A DNA stretch of 64,000 nt from Bacteroidales bacterium (GTDB lineage Bacteria; Bacteroidota; Bacteroidia; Bacteroidales; Muribaculaceae): assembly GCA_022009815.1 (NCBI GenBank), contig CP091725.1:1674001-1738000 (forward strand). Reading direction: 5' to 3'. The notes beneath the pieces are model-generated. The model worked only from the letters and a program-made list of their open reading frames with translations. It made no database searches and was not told where the DNA came from. This document shows positions 1-12,904 of the stretch, piece by piece; position 1 is the first letter of the stretch, and each line of letters begins with the position of its first letter. The translations under genes and the position numbers were made by a program.

Positions 1-1192
1 GACTGTATTGACCGACTAAAGCAAGTGTTCCATGAGGATTGGTCACGGATTATTGCGTTGGTGTACTGCAGGTTGCGTTTTCAGTCGCCGATGCGTCGCG
101 TTGCAGGAGACTTTGCCGATAGTTATCTGTCGCACAAGATTGGCAATAGGGGCTTGTCGGCCAATGCGCTATCGGGATTTCTTCGTGATTTGGGCACAAA
201 GCGTGATAAAATAACTGAGTATATGCGCAGCTATATTGATCCTTTGGATAATATCATCTTTGACGGCACCGATCAGCTCTCGGCATCACGTTGCATGGAT
301 TATCCGCAACTGACAAACAAAACGCGGCACGTTCGACACTGCGGTAAATATAATGTGGATTTTCAACTGCGCCAAGCATCTGCCCGTATATTATCGTTTG
401 ATGCCAGGCAGCATAAAGGATGTCAGCGCATTTAAGGTGTGCCTCGCCGATTCGGGCATACGCGATGGTGTTGCCATTATCGATAAAGGATTTCAATCGG
501 CTTCAAACATAGCGCAACTTGACAAATTGGGGATAAAGTTCACTATGGCGCTAAAGCGCTCTACCAAAGGTCTGGATTATAACATATTCGCCTCGCGGAC
601 CAACGACGGAGCTGATGGAGCATTCCTCTATCACAAAAAGCCGATATGGTGGAAGCGCTTTGAGATTGATGGTCATGAAGTGTTTCTCTACCTTGACGAG
701 GCACACCGCAGCGATGAGTCGGAAGACTACATGCGACGCGTTTTTCGACCCCGAAAAGGAAGAGTACACAATGGACGGATACAAGGTGAAGTCACTGCAG
801 TTCGGCACATTAGCTCTAATGTCTACATCGGGGAAAGATGCCGAACATGTTTACCTCGACTATAAGACTCGTGGCGATGTAGAGCAGGCTATTGATGCAT
901 TTAAAAAAATGTCATCGAGGCCGACCATTCTTATATGCAAGACGAAAAATCGCTTGAGGCATGGACTTTCATCTGCATGATTGCATTGCAGTGGTACTAC
1001 GACTTGAGCGAACGTCTCAAAAAAGCGGAACTAAGCAATCGTTATGCCCCGATGGACATGGTACGTAGCCTGAGCCGCGTGCGCACCGTCAGGGTTGAGC
1101 GTAAATGGATTCCGGCTGAGGTAATGAAGAAAGACCGGCAACTTGTCGAAGCCGCCGGCCTTGATATTACGCCCGAACAAGGGATTTTATAG
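1..1192 (+). mobile_element. IS1634/IS4-like DDE transposase, 5' end outside window, reading frame broken
   Basis: DDE transposase that would cut and paste its insertion sequence. Three acidic motifs are visible in order: IIFDGTDQLSAS (first Asp), AIIDKGFQSASN (second Asp) and YKTRGDVEQAIDAF (the Glu, in a Y-x2-R-type context), followed by the helical tail ending in DITPEQGIL. The frame moves from 1 to 2 near base 370, from 2 to 3 near 745 and from 3 to 2 near 905. Adding two T's at the run near 372 and changing the seven-A run at 904-911 restores a plausible product, so it may be intact in the cell or a dead copy. The upstream inverted repeat is outside the window and I could not place the downstream one. 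The 275 bases after it hold no recognisable gene. Confidence 0.8.
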
Positions 1193-1467
1193 ATTAAAAT
1201 AGTGGTATGAGTTTATTTTTCTATTCTCGTCATCACATTGTGTCAAACTCTTGTAGAACAGCTCGCCATATTTTTGATTAATGCAATTTGGGCATAGCAT
1301 GCACGGAAAATTCATGACCAGTAATGGCTTTGGCGGACATTAACGTTGAAATCGCGCGAAGCGCAAATACCCGCGTTCATCGGTCATGTAGCTCGCTACA
1401 CTCCCTATTCAAGGTCCAAAAACACCTTAAAAATAAAGGTAAATCTTCAGACGACTTCATTCAGTCT

Positions 1468-2361
1468 TTAGCTTGCTTCAACATAATGCCCTAAACGGTC
1501 GGATCTGTTTCCATCGGTAAAGAGGTAGACTATTCCGTCTGGGGTTTCAAGAATAGAGACCTCGGTATAGGTGAAATCAGGGTAGTCAGCGTGTAAGGAA
1601 TCCAATACATTGCTTGGTACCGTCGTGCCTTTCGGCAAGGGGTAGCAGGTTTCTTTCCAAGTCGTGCCCTTGCGTGATACTCTGAAGTATACAGACTTCA
1701 ACACGCCGTCGTGCATGATGAGATAGTTGTCATCGCCGCTGTCGTTGACAAAACCAAGCACTTCGGAGCCTTTGTAGTGCGCTGTAATCCATTCCATATC
1801 GCCAGGAATCGTACCTATATATTCAGCGTTGTTCAGTTTGTATGTGCATGCCTTGACCACCGTTCCTTTGCTGTCGATGACAAGTGTGTGGACGAGATTC
1901 TTGAGCTTTGGGGAGTCCTGCAGATAGCAGAGAATATAGTATGTCCCGTTTATGCTGGCCTGTGTCACTTCCTTGATTTCCCAGAATTCGTCGTTTCTGG
2001 CCTCCTGGTTTATCGTGAGCAGCCGGTATCGCACCGAGCTGGGTAACTGGTCAATGTCAGAGAGCATCCGCACGGTGCGGTTCCACGCATTGTCAACGTA
2101 TACGACCACGCACTCATTCCCCGCGTTGTCCTCAGAGGTGACAAACGTTTCAATTGCTCCACTGTCGGAGTAAGGCTCTGGACCTGTGTAAACGCGTTTG
2201 ATGGTGTAGTCCTCGCAGCGTTCGTGGAAATCTTTGGCAATGGCCTCTGGCAAAGTTTTATCATTGATAGGTGTCACATTTTCAGAGTCGCATGAAGTCA
2301 GCACAAGGGCTACGACAGCAAGCCATCCGTACATCAAATGTCTAAATCCAAACTTTTTCAT
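1468..2361 (-). CDS. PepSY-like repeat lipoprotein
   Basis: Predicted surface or periplasmic lipoprotein of 297 residues; its biochemical role is unknown. The N-terminus MKKFGFRHLMYGW leads into a hydrophobic stretch ending in LVLTSCDSEN, a lipobox whose Cys would be acylated. The mature part begins with LPEAIAKDF and contains repeated segments of the kind seen in Bacteroidales PepSY-like/DUF2874 proteins. I chose the internal ATG at 2361 because the upstream promoter box (2425-2432) puts transcription start downstream of the longer alternative start. The gene stands alone between the transposase and cobO. Family assignment is by pattern only. Confidence 0.65.
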   Translation of the reverse strand: MKKFGFRHLMYGWLAVVALVLTSCDSENVTPINDKTLPEAIAKDFHERCEDYTIKRVYTGPEPYSDSGAIETFVTSEDNAGNECVVVYVDNAWNRTVRMLSDIDQLPSSVRYRLLTINQEARNDEFWEIKEVTQASINGTYYILCYLQDSPKLKNLVHTLVIDSKGTVVKACTYKLNNAEYIGTIPGDMEWITAHYKGSEVLGFVNDSGDDNYLIMHDGVLKSVYFRVSRKGTTWKETCYPLPKGTTVPSNVLDSLHADYPDFTYTEVSILETPDGIVYLFTDGNRSDRLGHYVEAS

Positions 2362-2424
2362 TTTATGCTTCAATTTATGGGTTCGTTCAAAGGACAAGTT
2401 GCCTGAGAACTTATTATTATGCTG

Positions 2425-2455
2425 CAAAAGTACAATCGCTTGTTTTTATACACAA
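2425..2455 (-). promoter_or_regulatory. Bacteroidetes-type promoter for the PepSY-like lipoprotein
   Basis: On the minus strand a TTG (-33, 2453-2455) and a TACTTTTG (-7, 2425-2432) lie exactly 20 bases apart, matching the TTG / TAnnTTTG pattern. Transcription would start near 2418. Confidence 0.7.
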
Positions 2456-2546
2456 CGTCTCCTTATTCGAAACGGCAAAAATGTGTTGCGAAGCAGCAAT
2501 ATTTTCTATTGAAGCAATTATAGGTATTCCTCTGTTCTGTCGCTTT

Positions 2547-3083
2547 CTATACATCGATTCCTTTGCGCGACAGAACGCCAGCGGAGTAGTAGTGTTTCAC
2601 CTCCTGCATGTCTGTCACCAAGTCGGCGATGCCGATTAATTCAGACGGGGCATAGCGCCCGGTTATTACGATTTCGGTTGACGGGGCTTTGCTGTTGATG
2701 GCGTTTATTACCTGTTCGGTTGATATGAGTCCGAGGTGTATGGCGATTGTTATCTCGTCGAGGACTACAACGTCCCATTCTCCGCTGCGCATCCATTCAG
2801 TGCATTTGTCGAGTCCGGAAAGTGCGCAGTCGATGTCGGCTTTTCCGGGTTTGCGGATTAGACAGCACCCGTGGCCGCACTGCTCGATTCTCAGCTTGCC
2901 GAAACTGGCGGGCGCGTTGGAGAGAAGCTGCAGAAGCCCGGTCTCGCTGTATTTCATCGACTTTACAAATTGGCATACCGCCACGTTCTTGCCGGCGCAG
3001 ATTGCTCTTGCCGCCAGTCCGAACGCGGCGGTGGTTTTGCCTTTGCCGTTACCGGTGTATATATGTATATATCCTTTTTCCAT
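2547..3083 (-). CDS. cobO: Cob(I)yrinic acid a,c-diamide adenosyltransferase (CobO/BtuR family)
   Basis: Transfers adenosyl from ATP to the cobalt of corrinoids, making the coenzyme form of vitamin B12 in the cytoplasm. The protein (178 residues) begins MEKGYIHIYTGNGKGKTTA, a P-loop typical of the family, has the VVVLDEITIA Walker-B-like strand, the EIVITGRYAP segment and the conserved DMQEVKHYYSAGVLSRKGI C-terminus. Length and motifs match the short Bacteroidetes forms. The ATG at 3083 was chosen over an upstream in-frame start because homology begins there and a CAAATGTA (TACATTTG on the minus strand) promoter box lies at 3103-3110. A BtuFCD-like importer sits about 32 kb away, consistent with corrinoid salvage. 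Confidence 0.92.
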   Translation of the reverse strand: MEKGYIHIYTGNGKGKTTAAFGLAARAICAGKNVAVCQFVKSMKYSETGLLQLLSNAPASFGKLRIEQCGHGCCLIRKPGKADIDCALSGLDKCTEWMRSGEWDVVVLDEITIAIHLGLISTEQVINAINSKAPSTEIVITGRYAPSELIGIADLVTDMQEVKHYYSAGVLSRKGIDV

Positions 3084-3277
3084 AAGTCTTTTATGTGATT
3101 TGCAAATGTATGAAAAAGCTTTGTGCGGTGCAAGGGAACGAGGTTTTTGCATAGATGCGTTGACTGCTGTTGGCGAAATAGTGGCAGTCGGTGGCGAAGT
3201 TTTGTCAGTGGAAATGGCCAAAATGTCCACTTCGCTGAGGCTTAGCTGGTTGGCATCGGTTTTGTAAGATTGCAGGT

Positions 3278-3314
3278 CGAACTTCCGAAGGTGGCGACAC
3301 CTGAAGGAGGTTCG
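3278..3314 (+). promoter_or_regulatory. Leader hairpin with GCGA tetraloop before hsp20
   Basis: A 9-bp outer stem (CGAACTTCC with GGAGGTTCG, one G-U pair), a small internal loop and a 5-bp inner stem AGGTG/CACCT close a GCGA (GNRA-type) tetraloop. The 3' arm contains AAGGAGG, a full Shine-Dalgarno-like sequence nine bases before an ATG at 3320. No U-tract follows, so it is not a terminator. It could be a translational control element; this is inferred from structure only. Confidence 0.5.
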
Positions 3315-3319
3315 AAAAA

Positions 3320-3376
3320 ATGAATTTTAATCAAAAAATAGGAGATAATAATTATGATGCCAGTAAGAAGAAATAA
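3320..3376 (+). CDS. Possible 18-codon leader peptide overlapping hsp20
   Basis: An ATG nine bases after AAGGAGG opens MNFNQKIGDNNYDASKKK, which ends at 3376, 23 bases inside the hsp20 coding region in another frame. Its start signal is sequestered in the preceding hairpin. It may couple or attenuate hsp20 translation, or be chance. Only spacing and structure support it. Confidence 0.3.
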   Translation: MNFNQKIGDNNYDASKKK

Positions 3377-3785
3377 TCAGACATGGTTGCCAAGTATCTT
3401 CAATGATTTTTTTGACAACGAGTGGATGGAAAAAGCAAACGCTACGGCTCCTGCCATCAATGTTAGCGAAAGCGAAAGAGAATATAAAGTTGAGGTGGCT
3501 GCCCCGGGCATGACTAAGGAAGACTTCAATATTCATATTGATGAGGACAACAATCTTGTAATCTCAATGGAGAAGAAAACCGACAATAAGGAGGAGAAGA
3601 AGGACCGCAAATATTTGCGCCGCGAATTCTCTTACTCAAAATTTGAGCAGACAATGATTTTGCCTGACGATGTGGACAAGGAGAAAATCGGTGCTGCTGT
3701 GGAAAACGGAGTGCTCGACATCACGTTGCCAAAACTCAGCAAGGAGAATCTTCCGAAACTGACGCGCGACATTGAAATCAAATAA
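3354..3785 (+). CDS. Hsp20/alpha-crystallin small heat-shock protein
   Basis: ATP-independent cytoplasmic holdase that binds unfolding proteins. The protein (143 residues) has a short N-terminus carrying an LPSIFNDFFDNEW segment, then the alpha-crystallin domain from about residue 35 (INVSESEREYKVEVAAPGM) to about 125, with the typical AAVENGVLDITLPK near its end and a short tail. The start MMPVRRNN has an AGGAG eight bases upstream. The 5' region carries a stable hairpin and a small overlapping open frame, and a hairpin terminator follows. Thermoregulation of the leader is plausible but inferred. Confidence 0.93.
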   Translation: MMPVRRNNQTWLPSIFNDFFDNEWMEKANATAPAINVSESEREYKVEVAAPGMTKEDFNIHIDEDNNLVISMEKKTDNKEEKKDRKYLRREFSYSKFEQTMILPDDVDKEKIGAAVENGVLDITLPKLSKENLPKLTRDIEIK

Positions 3786-3814
3786 GCATAATCATCAGTC
3801 TTTGATATGAAGAG

Positions 3815-3850
3815 GGCTGACAGCCGAAAGGTTGCCAGCCATCTTTTCGT
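3815..3850 (+). terminator. Terminator of hsp20
   Basis: GGCTGACAGCC and GGTTGCCAGCC pair around a GAAA tetraloop (one mismatch, one wobble) and are followed by a T-rich run. It separates hsp20 from the convergent DUF1460 gene. Confidence 0.7.
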
Positions 3851-3855
3851 TTCTT

Positions 3856-4729
3856 TTAGAAAGAGTCGTCGGTGAGCCTTACCACGCGGATTCCAGTGAC
3901 ATTGCGCGAAAGCTTCAGCATTTCGAAAAGGTCGTCTTTGTCTACAATTACCTTTTTTGCCGTCGACGACGCATGGAGCAGGTGGGGCTTGCCCTTTACA
4001 AATCGCACAATGCCGAGGTGCGACACGTCGAGTCCGTCGATTTTTGTGGTCAGGCAGACGATGTCGCCGTCGCGCAGGTCGGCAAACAAATCTTTTTTGT
4101 AGAGGTTGCGCTTGTTTATGTATGGATACATGTGGCGGTTGTAGCCGGCTTCAAGATTCCGGATGCCTTCAAAGGTGGCGCTGTCGGCGAGCGCGGGGTA
4201 GTTGTCGCGGTGTGTCGACATGTAGTTGATTGTTTGTGAGGTATTCGCTGTGCGGAAGGCTTGACGTGATTTCCGTGAAGTTGCCGCGGTTGGCGTTTTC
4301 GATAATCCATGCGCTGATGTAGTGGAGGCGCGAGGCGTAACCGTCGATGTGTCCGGAGTGGTAGCGGATGCTTTCGAGTGCGGATGCGTAGGCATACCAT
4401 GACGGGGATTTCGCTTTGGCGGCTTTAGTAAGGGCGGCAAGCGTCTCGACGAAAGTGGTGCAGTCGAGCTGGTCTACGTTGATAGAGAGATACTCGCGGT
4501 CGCCTTCGAGAGTGTGTGCCACGTATGGAGTGCCGAGCAGTTTGTCGGCGAAAAACGACATGTAGCTGCCTGCTGATTTCAGAGATGTATTAGAAACCGC
4601 TTCATGAAGTATCTGATTGATTTTTGTGGTGTCGTCGGCGCAGTGGAATCGCAAAGCCTCAATGGAGAAGGCTTGCGCTACTAATGCCGACATGCTTATT
4701 GCCAAAAAGGAGAGAAGTAGTTTTTTCAT
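3856..4729 (-). CDS. DUF1460 protein (NlpC/P60-like fold, amidase-like), frameshifted
   Basis: Secreted protein of the DUF1460 family, which has a papain/NlpC-P60-like fold and is thought to act on peptidoglycan fragments. The N-terminal part has a signal peptide (MKKLLLSFLAISMSALVAQA) and the conserved VDQLDCTTFVETL block, whose Cys is the likely nucleophile. The C-terminal part, in another frame, supplies NYMSTHRDNYPAL, HMYPYINK, RDGDIVCLTTK and the VSHLGIV block with the likely catalytic His. The frames meet near 4233-4235, where an A run (minus strand) is three long; two more A's restore one product of about 291 residues. It is divergent from the helicase gene. I judge it intact with a sequence error, or recently broken. 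Confidence 0.82.
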
Positions 4730-4797
4730 ATAAATGTCTGAATTTTTCTACGAAGTTACACCATTTTTCTGATTCTTGACTACTTTTGTGGCGCATT

Positions 4798-6739
4798 ATG
4801 GACAATAAAGGAAGTATAGAACATCATTTCCAACGACAGCGCGATTTGTTGCGTATGGAGTATGAATATGAGAAGTCGGAATTTGAACGCTTGTCGGGCG
4901 AGCAGGGTGAGATGCGCCGTGTTGCGCGTGGCCAGTGCTGGTTTCCTGTGAGGCTTGGGCGCAGTTATTACAATTCGCTCAATCGCTTTGTCGTTGAAGT
5001 AGCAAGAGACGAGGTGGCAGACGATGTCGACAGTGCGTTTGAATACGGCCGTCAGGTCAGATTCTTTTATGAGGCTCTTGACGGAAAGATAATTTATAGG
5101 AATTTCCCGGCAATGGTAAGTTTCTGCGATGGCGGCCACATGGCTGTTGTCCTGCCGTCGACATCGGCGCTTAAAGAAATAGACGGCGTTGCCCGTCTTG
5201 GGGTGGATCTCGCTTTCGATGAAACGTCGTTTGCGGCGATGCGCGAGGCGCTGGATGATGTGGCTGCGGCTAAAGGTTCGCGGTTGGCTGAATTGCGTGA
5301 TGTGTTGTGCGGCTTTGTCGCTCCGGGTTTTCGTGAATTGCAGCCGATGACGTTCCCGTGGCTGAACGCGAGTCAGCAGCGGGCTGTCAACAAGACTTTG
5401 TGCTGCCGTGATGTGATGGTTGTGCATGGGCCTCCTGGCACGGGAAAAACCACCACGCTGGTTGAGGCTGTTTATGAGACGCTGCGCCGCGAGCCGCAGG
5501 TGATGGTGTGTGCGCAGAGCAATGCGGCGGTTGATTGGATTTGTGGAAAACTTATAGACCGTGGGGTGCCGGTGCTGCGTGTGGGAAATCCTGCGCGCGT
5601 CGACGATAAGGTCTTGTCGGCTACGTATGAGCGTCAGTTTGAGGCACATCCCGACTATCCTGAGCTGTGGGGAGTGCGCAAGGCTATCCGTGAGGTGTCG
5701 GCTGGAAGAAGGCGTATGTCGCGCGCTGACGCCTCGGCGTTGTCCAACCGTCTGCACAATCTTCGCCGTAGGGCGGTGGAGCTTGAGGTGAAGATTCAAG
5801 TGGAGATTTGAGAGTGCCCGCGTGGTGGCTTCTACGTTGGTCGGAAGCGACAATGCGGTGCTGAAAGGACGCAGATTTACCACCTTATATATAGACGAAG
5901 CAGGACAGGCTCTTGAGGCGGCGTGTTGGATAGCCATCCGCAAGGCTGATCGTGTTATTTTTGCCGGCGACCATTGCCAGTTGCCGCCCACGGTGAAGTC
6001 GGTGGAGGCGGAACGTGCCGGACTGTCGCGGTCGCTGATGGAGTCGGTTGTTGATAAATGCCGGTCGGCGGTAGAACTGTTGACTGTGCAGTACAGGATG
6101 AACGAGGCCATTATGAGGTTTTCGTCCGATTGGTTCTATGGCGGACGTCTGCAGGCGGCGGAAGAGGTGAAGTGCCGGGGAATCCTTGATTTTGATTCGC
6201 CGGTGGAATGGCTTGACACGTCGGAAATGGATTTTTCGGAAAAATATGTGTCGGCGACAGGGGGAAGGGTCAATCCTGATGAGGGTGAATTTATGCTCGA
6301 CAGCCTTGAAGCGTATATAAAAAGGATAGGAGAGAAGCGTGTCGAGGATGAGAATTTGGATTTTGCGGTTATTTCGCCATACAAAGCTCAGGTGTCGTGG
6401 CTGCGTCGGAATGCGAAAAAAAGAAAAGTTTTGAGACGGTTGAAGGGAAAAATCGCAATAAACACAATCGATGGCTTCCAGGGGCAGGAGCGGGATGTGG
6501 TTTTTATTAGCCTTGTCAGAAGTAATGATGACGGGAAAATTGGATTTCTTTCCGACCTGCGCCGTATGAATGTGGCTATGACAAGAGCAAGAATGAAACT
6601 TGTTATAATAGGGTCGGCAGCCACTCTTACACGCCATCCGTTTTATGAAAAATTGTTTCTGTCGCAAAAGAAGGAAAACGGGGTGAAAAAAGTTTCCGGA
6701 ATAAGTGACGGAGAATCAATGTGTTGTGAAAAAAGTTGA
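4798..6739 (+). CDS. SF1B (UPF1/IGHMBP2-like) DNA/RNA helicase, frameshifted
   Basis: AAA_11/AAA_12 helicase that would unwind nucleic acid using ATP. Motifs in order: GPPGTGKTTT (Walker A, about residue 214), CAQSNAAVD (Ia), LYIDEAGQA (Walker B, DEAG), FAGDHCQLPP (III), VQYRMNEAIM (IV), TIDGFQGQERDVV (V) and NVAMTRAR (VI). The frame breaks between motifs Ia and II at 5807-5809, where a T run is three long; two more T's give a continuous protein of about 648 residues. A TACTTTTG promoter box at 4781-4788 ends only nine bases before the ATG, so the transcript may be leaderless. About 390 bases separate its end from the 16S gene; they carry the rrn promoters. Confidence 0.88.
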
Positions 6740-6769
6740 AAAAATGGGCAAAAAAAGATGCTGAAAAGT

Positions 6770-6800
6770 TTGGTGGGAAAGGCAAAAGGCAGTACCTTTG
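6770..6800 (+). promoter_or_regulatory. rrn promoter P1
   Basis: TTG (6770-6772) and TACCTTTG (6793-6800) are separated by exactly 20 bases. The -7 box lies within GGCAGTACCTTTGCAACCGC, nearly the same as in P2. Confidence 0.78.
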
Positions 6801-6920
6801 CAACCGCAAAAGCGAAACAGACCGGTGGTCGTAAAGCTTTGGCGTGATGCCGGAGGGCGTCGGACCGGCGCGGACGCAGGGTTCTTGAAAAAGAAACTTG
6901 AAAAAAAGTTCGCGAAAAAT

Positions 6921-6951
6921 TTGGCGGTTAAAAATAAAGGCAGTACCTTTG
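6921..6951 (+). promoter_or_regulatory. rrn promoter P2
   Basis: TTG (6921-6923) and TACCTTTG (6944-6951), again with a 20-base spacer, inside GGCAGTACCTTTGTAACCGC. The start would be near 6958, leaving a leader of about 175 bases before 16S. The rest of 6740-7131 holds no gene. Confidence 0.78.
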
Positions 6952-7131
6952 TAACCGCTTTCCGAAAAGGAAACGGCGCAGAGAACATTGAAATGATGCG
7001 ATAAAGAGACAAGACGAAGGAAGAGGGCGGAAGCCCTCCGTCAAGAGAAAAAAGAGCGCAGATGCCGGGACGATCCGAGGTTGTTGGTCTGGCTGTCGGA
7101 ATGACAGAGAAAAAATAAAAGAACAAGATAA

Positions 7132-8661
<1,530 letters not shown>

Positions 8662-8805
8662 TGGAGCTGACGGCCTTGAAAGACGGCAGCGGAGGATGTC
8701 CCGCAAGGGCGTCTGCGACAAGGACGAGGGGTTTCGGCCCTCGGAATTCATCTAAATAGAAGTCGATTTATCGCAACCTTATAGTTTTGACCTCGGTCAA
8801 AACAT

Positions 8806-8879
8806 GGGGGATTAGCTCAGCTGGCTAGAGCACCTGCTTTGCAAGCAGGGGGTCAACGGTTCGAATCCGTTATTCTCCA
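8806..8879 (+). tRNA. tRNA-Ala (UGC)
   Basis: Cloverleaf in the 16S-23S spacer: acceptor GGGGGAT/ATTCTCC (two G-U pairs), anticodon stem CCTGC/GCAGG with loop TTTGCAA (anticodon TGC) and T arm AACGG-TTCGAAT-CCGTT. CCA is not encoded. No tRNA-Ile is visible in the spacer. Confidence 0.95.
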
Positions 8880-8967
8880 CACAAAAGATCATTGACGTAT
8901 TGGAAGCAAACGAAACAGAACGAGCAAACAACTCATAAGAGTGAAAACTCGAAGAGCGAAAAGATAA

Positions 8968-11862
<2,895 letters not shown>

Positions 11863-12015
11863 GCCGCCGGCTTCCCGCAAGGGGAGTCGGGCGGGGACAA
11901 AAAAAATACAGACTCGACAGTGAGTTTGCTTCCGATCAATGATTTTTTTAAGCACAACGTCTGGGACGCCGCGGAGGCGGCGCAAGAGTCCCTGAGACGT
12001 ATAAAAAGAGAAAAA

Positions 12016-12127
12016 GTAAGGCGGTCATAGCGCGGGGGTTCCACCCCTCCCCATTCCGAACAGGGAAGTTAAGCCCCGCCACGCCGATGGTACTGGTAAC
12101 CCGGGAGAGTAGGTAGCCGCCCCCTTA
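12016..12127 (+). rRNA. rrf: 5S ribosomal RNA
   Basis: The terminal helix GTAAGG/CCTTAC closes the molecule. The conserved CCATTCCGAACAGGGAAGT and the GGGAGAGTAGG loop region are present. It is the last gene of the rrn operon. Confidence 0.95.
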
Positions 12128-12130
12128 CGA

Positions 12131-12168
12131 AGCGCCCCTTGGAGCAATCCGAGGGGCGCTTTTTTTTT
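12131..12168 (+). terminator. rrn operon terminator
   Basis: A 13-bp stem (AGCGCCCCTTGGA with TCCGAGGGGCGCT, one wobble) with a GCAA tetraloop is followed by eight T's after the stem: a strong intrinsic terminator four bases after 5S. Confidence 0.95.
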
Positions 12169-12177
12169 ATCGTCATT

Positions 12178-12780
12178 GCCGGTGTCACGGTGCAGGCGAG
12201 CCAACCCCGTGCTAACATATGAAACCGCACTTCGGCGGTTTTTGCGATGCACCGCACGTTGGCGCATACTAATGGAGAATGGTTTTTTTTGATGCACTGC
12301 ACGTTGGCACATGCCAATGGATGGCGGTTTTATTAACGGGGATGGCAATTTGATGACTAAGGCAACCGCCGAAGGACGGTTGTATAATCATAGCCCCAGG
12401 TTGGCTTGCCTACCTGGGGGCAGAGCCGAGAGAATTAATCTACCGCCGAAGAGCGGTTGTATAAATCACGGGAAATATTTTAGCAAGTTGAGTCAGCCGT
12501 CCCGCCATAGGTAGTGGCGTACCTCCGGCACGCGAGATGGGAAGGATGCGCAGAATCCCGGCACGCATCCGCTTCGCTCCGTGTACCGGGTTACGGAAAA
12601 GTGCCGTCGCTCCGCGACGATGTATGTGGCGATGGTATTTCTACAACCGCTCTTCGGCGGTAGTTGCGTGTGCCGCCGGTGTCACGGGGTAGGCGAGCCA
12701 ACCCCGTGCTAACAGATTAAACCGCTCTTCGGCGGTTTTCCTCCACGCAACATCTTTCTACAACCGCACTTCGGCGGTTT
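12178..12780. repeat. Hairpin-rich intergenic repeat array after the rrn operon
   Basis: About 600 bases without a gene, built of short hairpins and duplicated blocks. Six hairpins share an ACCGC/GCGGT or ACCG/CGGT stem with a CTTCGG- or CCGAAG-type loop: 12222-12241, 12363-12382, 12442-12457, 12646-12661, 12719-12738 and 12762-12779. A 66-base block (12178-12243) recurs almost identically at 12675-12740 and ends in such a hairpin. CGTCGC-TCC-GCGACG at 12605-12619 is a further palindrome. Stems of both orientations occur. It is not a CRISPR: spacing and spacer lengths are irregular. Confidence 0.75.
12246..12335. repeat. Tandem 45-base direct repeat
   Basis: Units 12246-12290 and 12291-12335 both begin GATGCAC-GCACGTTGGC and share roughly four fifths of their bases. 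They lie inside the hairpin array. No function is evident. Confidence 0.7.
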
Positions 12781-12794
12781 CCCTTGGGGATAGC

Positions 12795-12824
12795 TTGTTT
12801 CGTTGGAAAAAATACTTATCTTTG
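12795..12824 (+). promoter_or_regulatory. Promoter of the AraC-type regulator
   Basis: TTG (12795-12797), 19 bases, TATCTTTG (12817-12824). Transcription would start near 12831, just before a small leader frame. Confidence 0.7.
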
Positions 12825-12841
12825 CCTTGAAAAGAAGCTAA

Positions 12842-12904
12842 ATGATGAACTATGAATTAACACCTTCACTACAGGCGACAGGAGGAGCCGAAAAATGGCG
12901 CTAA
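12842..12904 (+). CDS. Possible 20-residue leader peptide before the AraC-type regulator
   Basis: ATG at 12842 opens MMNYELTPSLQATGGAEKWR. Its TAA overlaps an ATG (TAATG) that is codon 4 of the regulator, an arrangement typical of translational coupling. Its position just after the predicted transcription start supports translation; the sequence has no known family. Confidence 0.3.
   Translation: MMNYELTPSLQATGGAEKWR

Noticed and set aside
4780..6111. Long open frame (443 codons) on the minus strand opposite the helicase
   Set aside because: It is the antisense shadow of a gene with all SF1 helicase motifs; its translation is low-complexity His/Arg/Ser-rich and has no start signal.
12178..12780. 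CRISPR array
   Set aside because: Repeats are hairpins of different flanks and irregular spacing, with two long duplications, and no cas gene is near.
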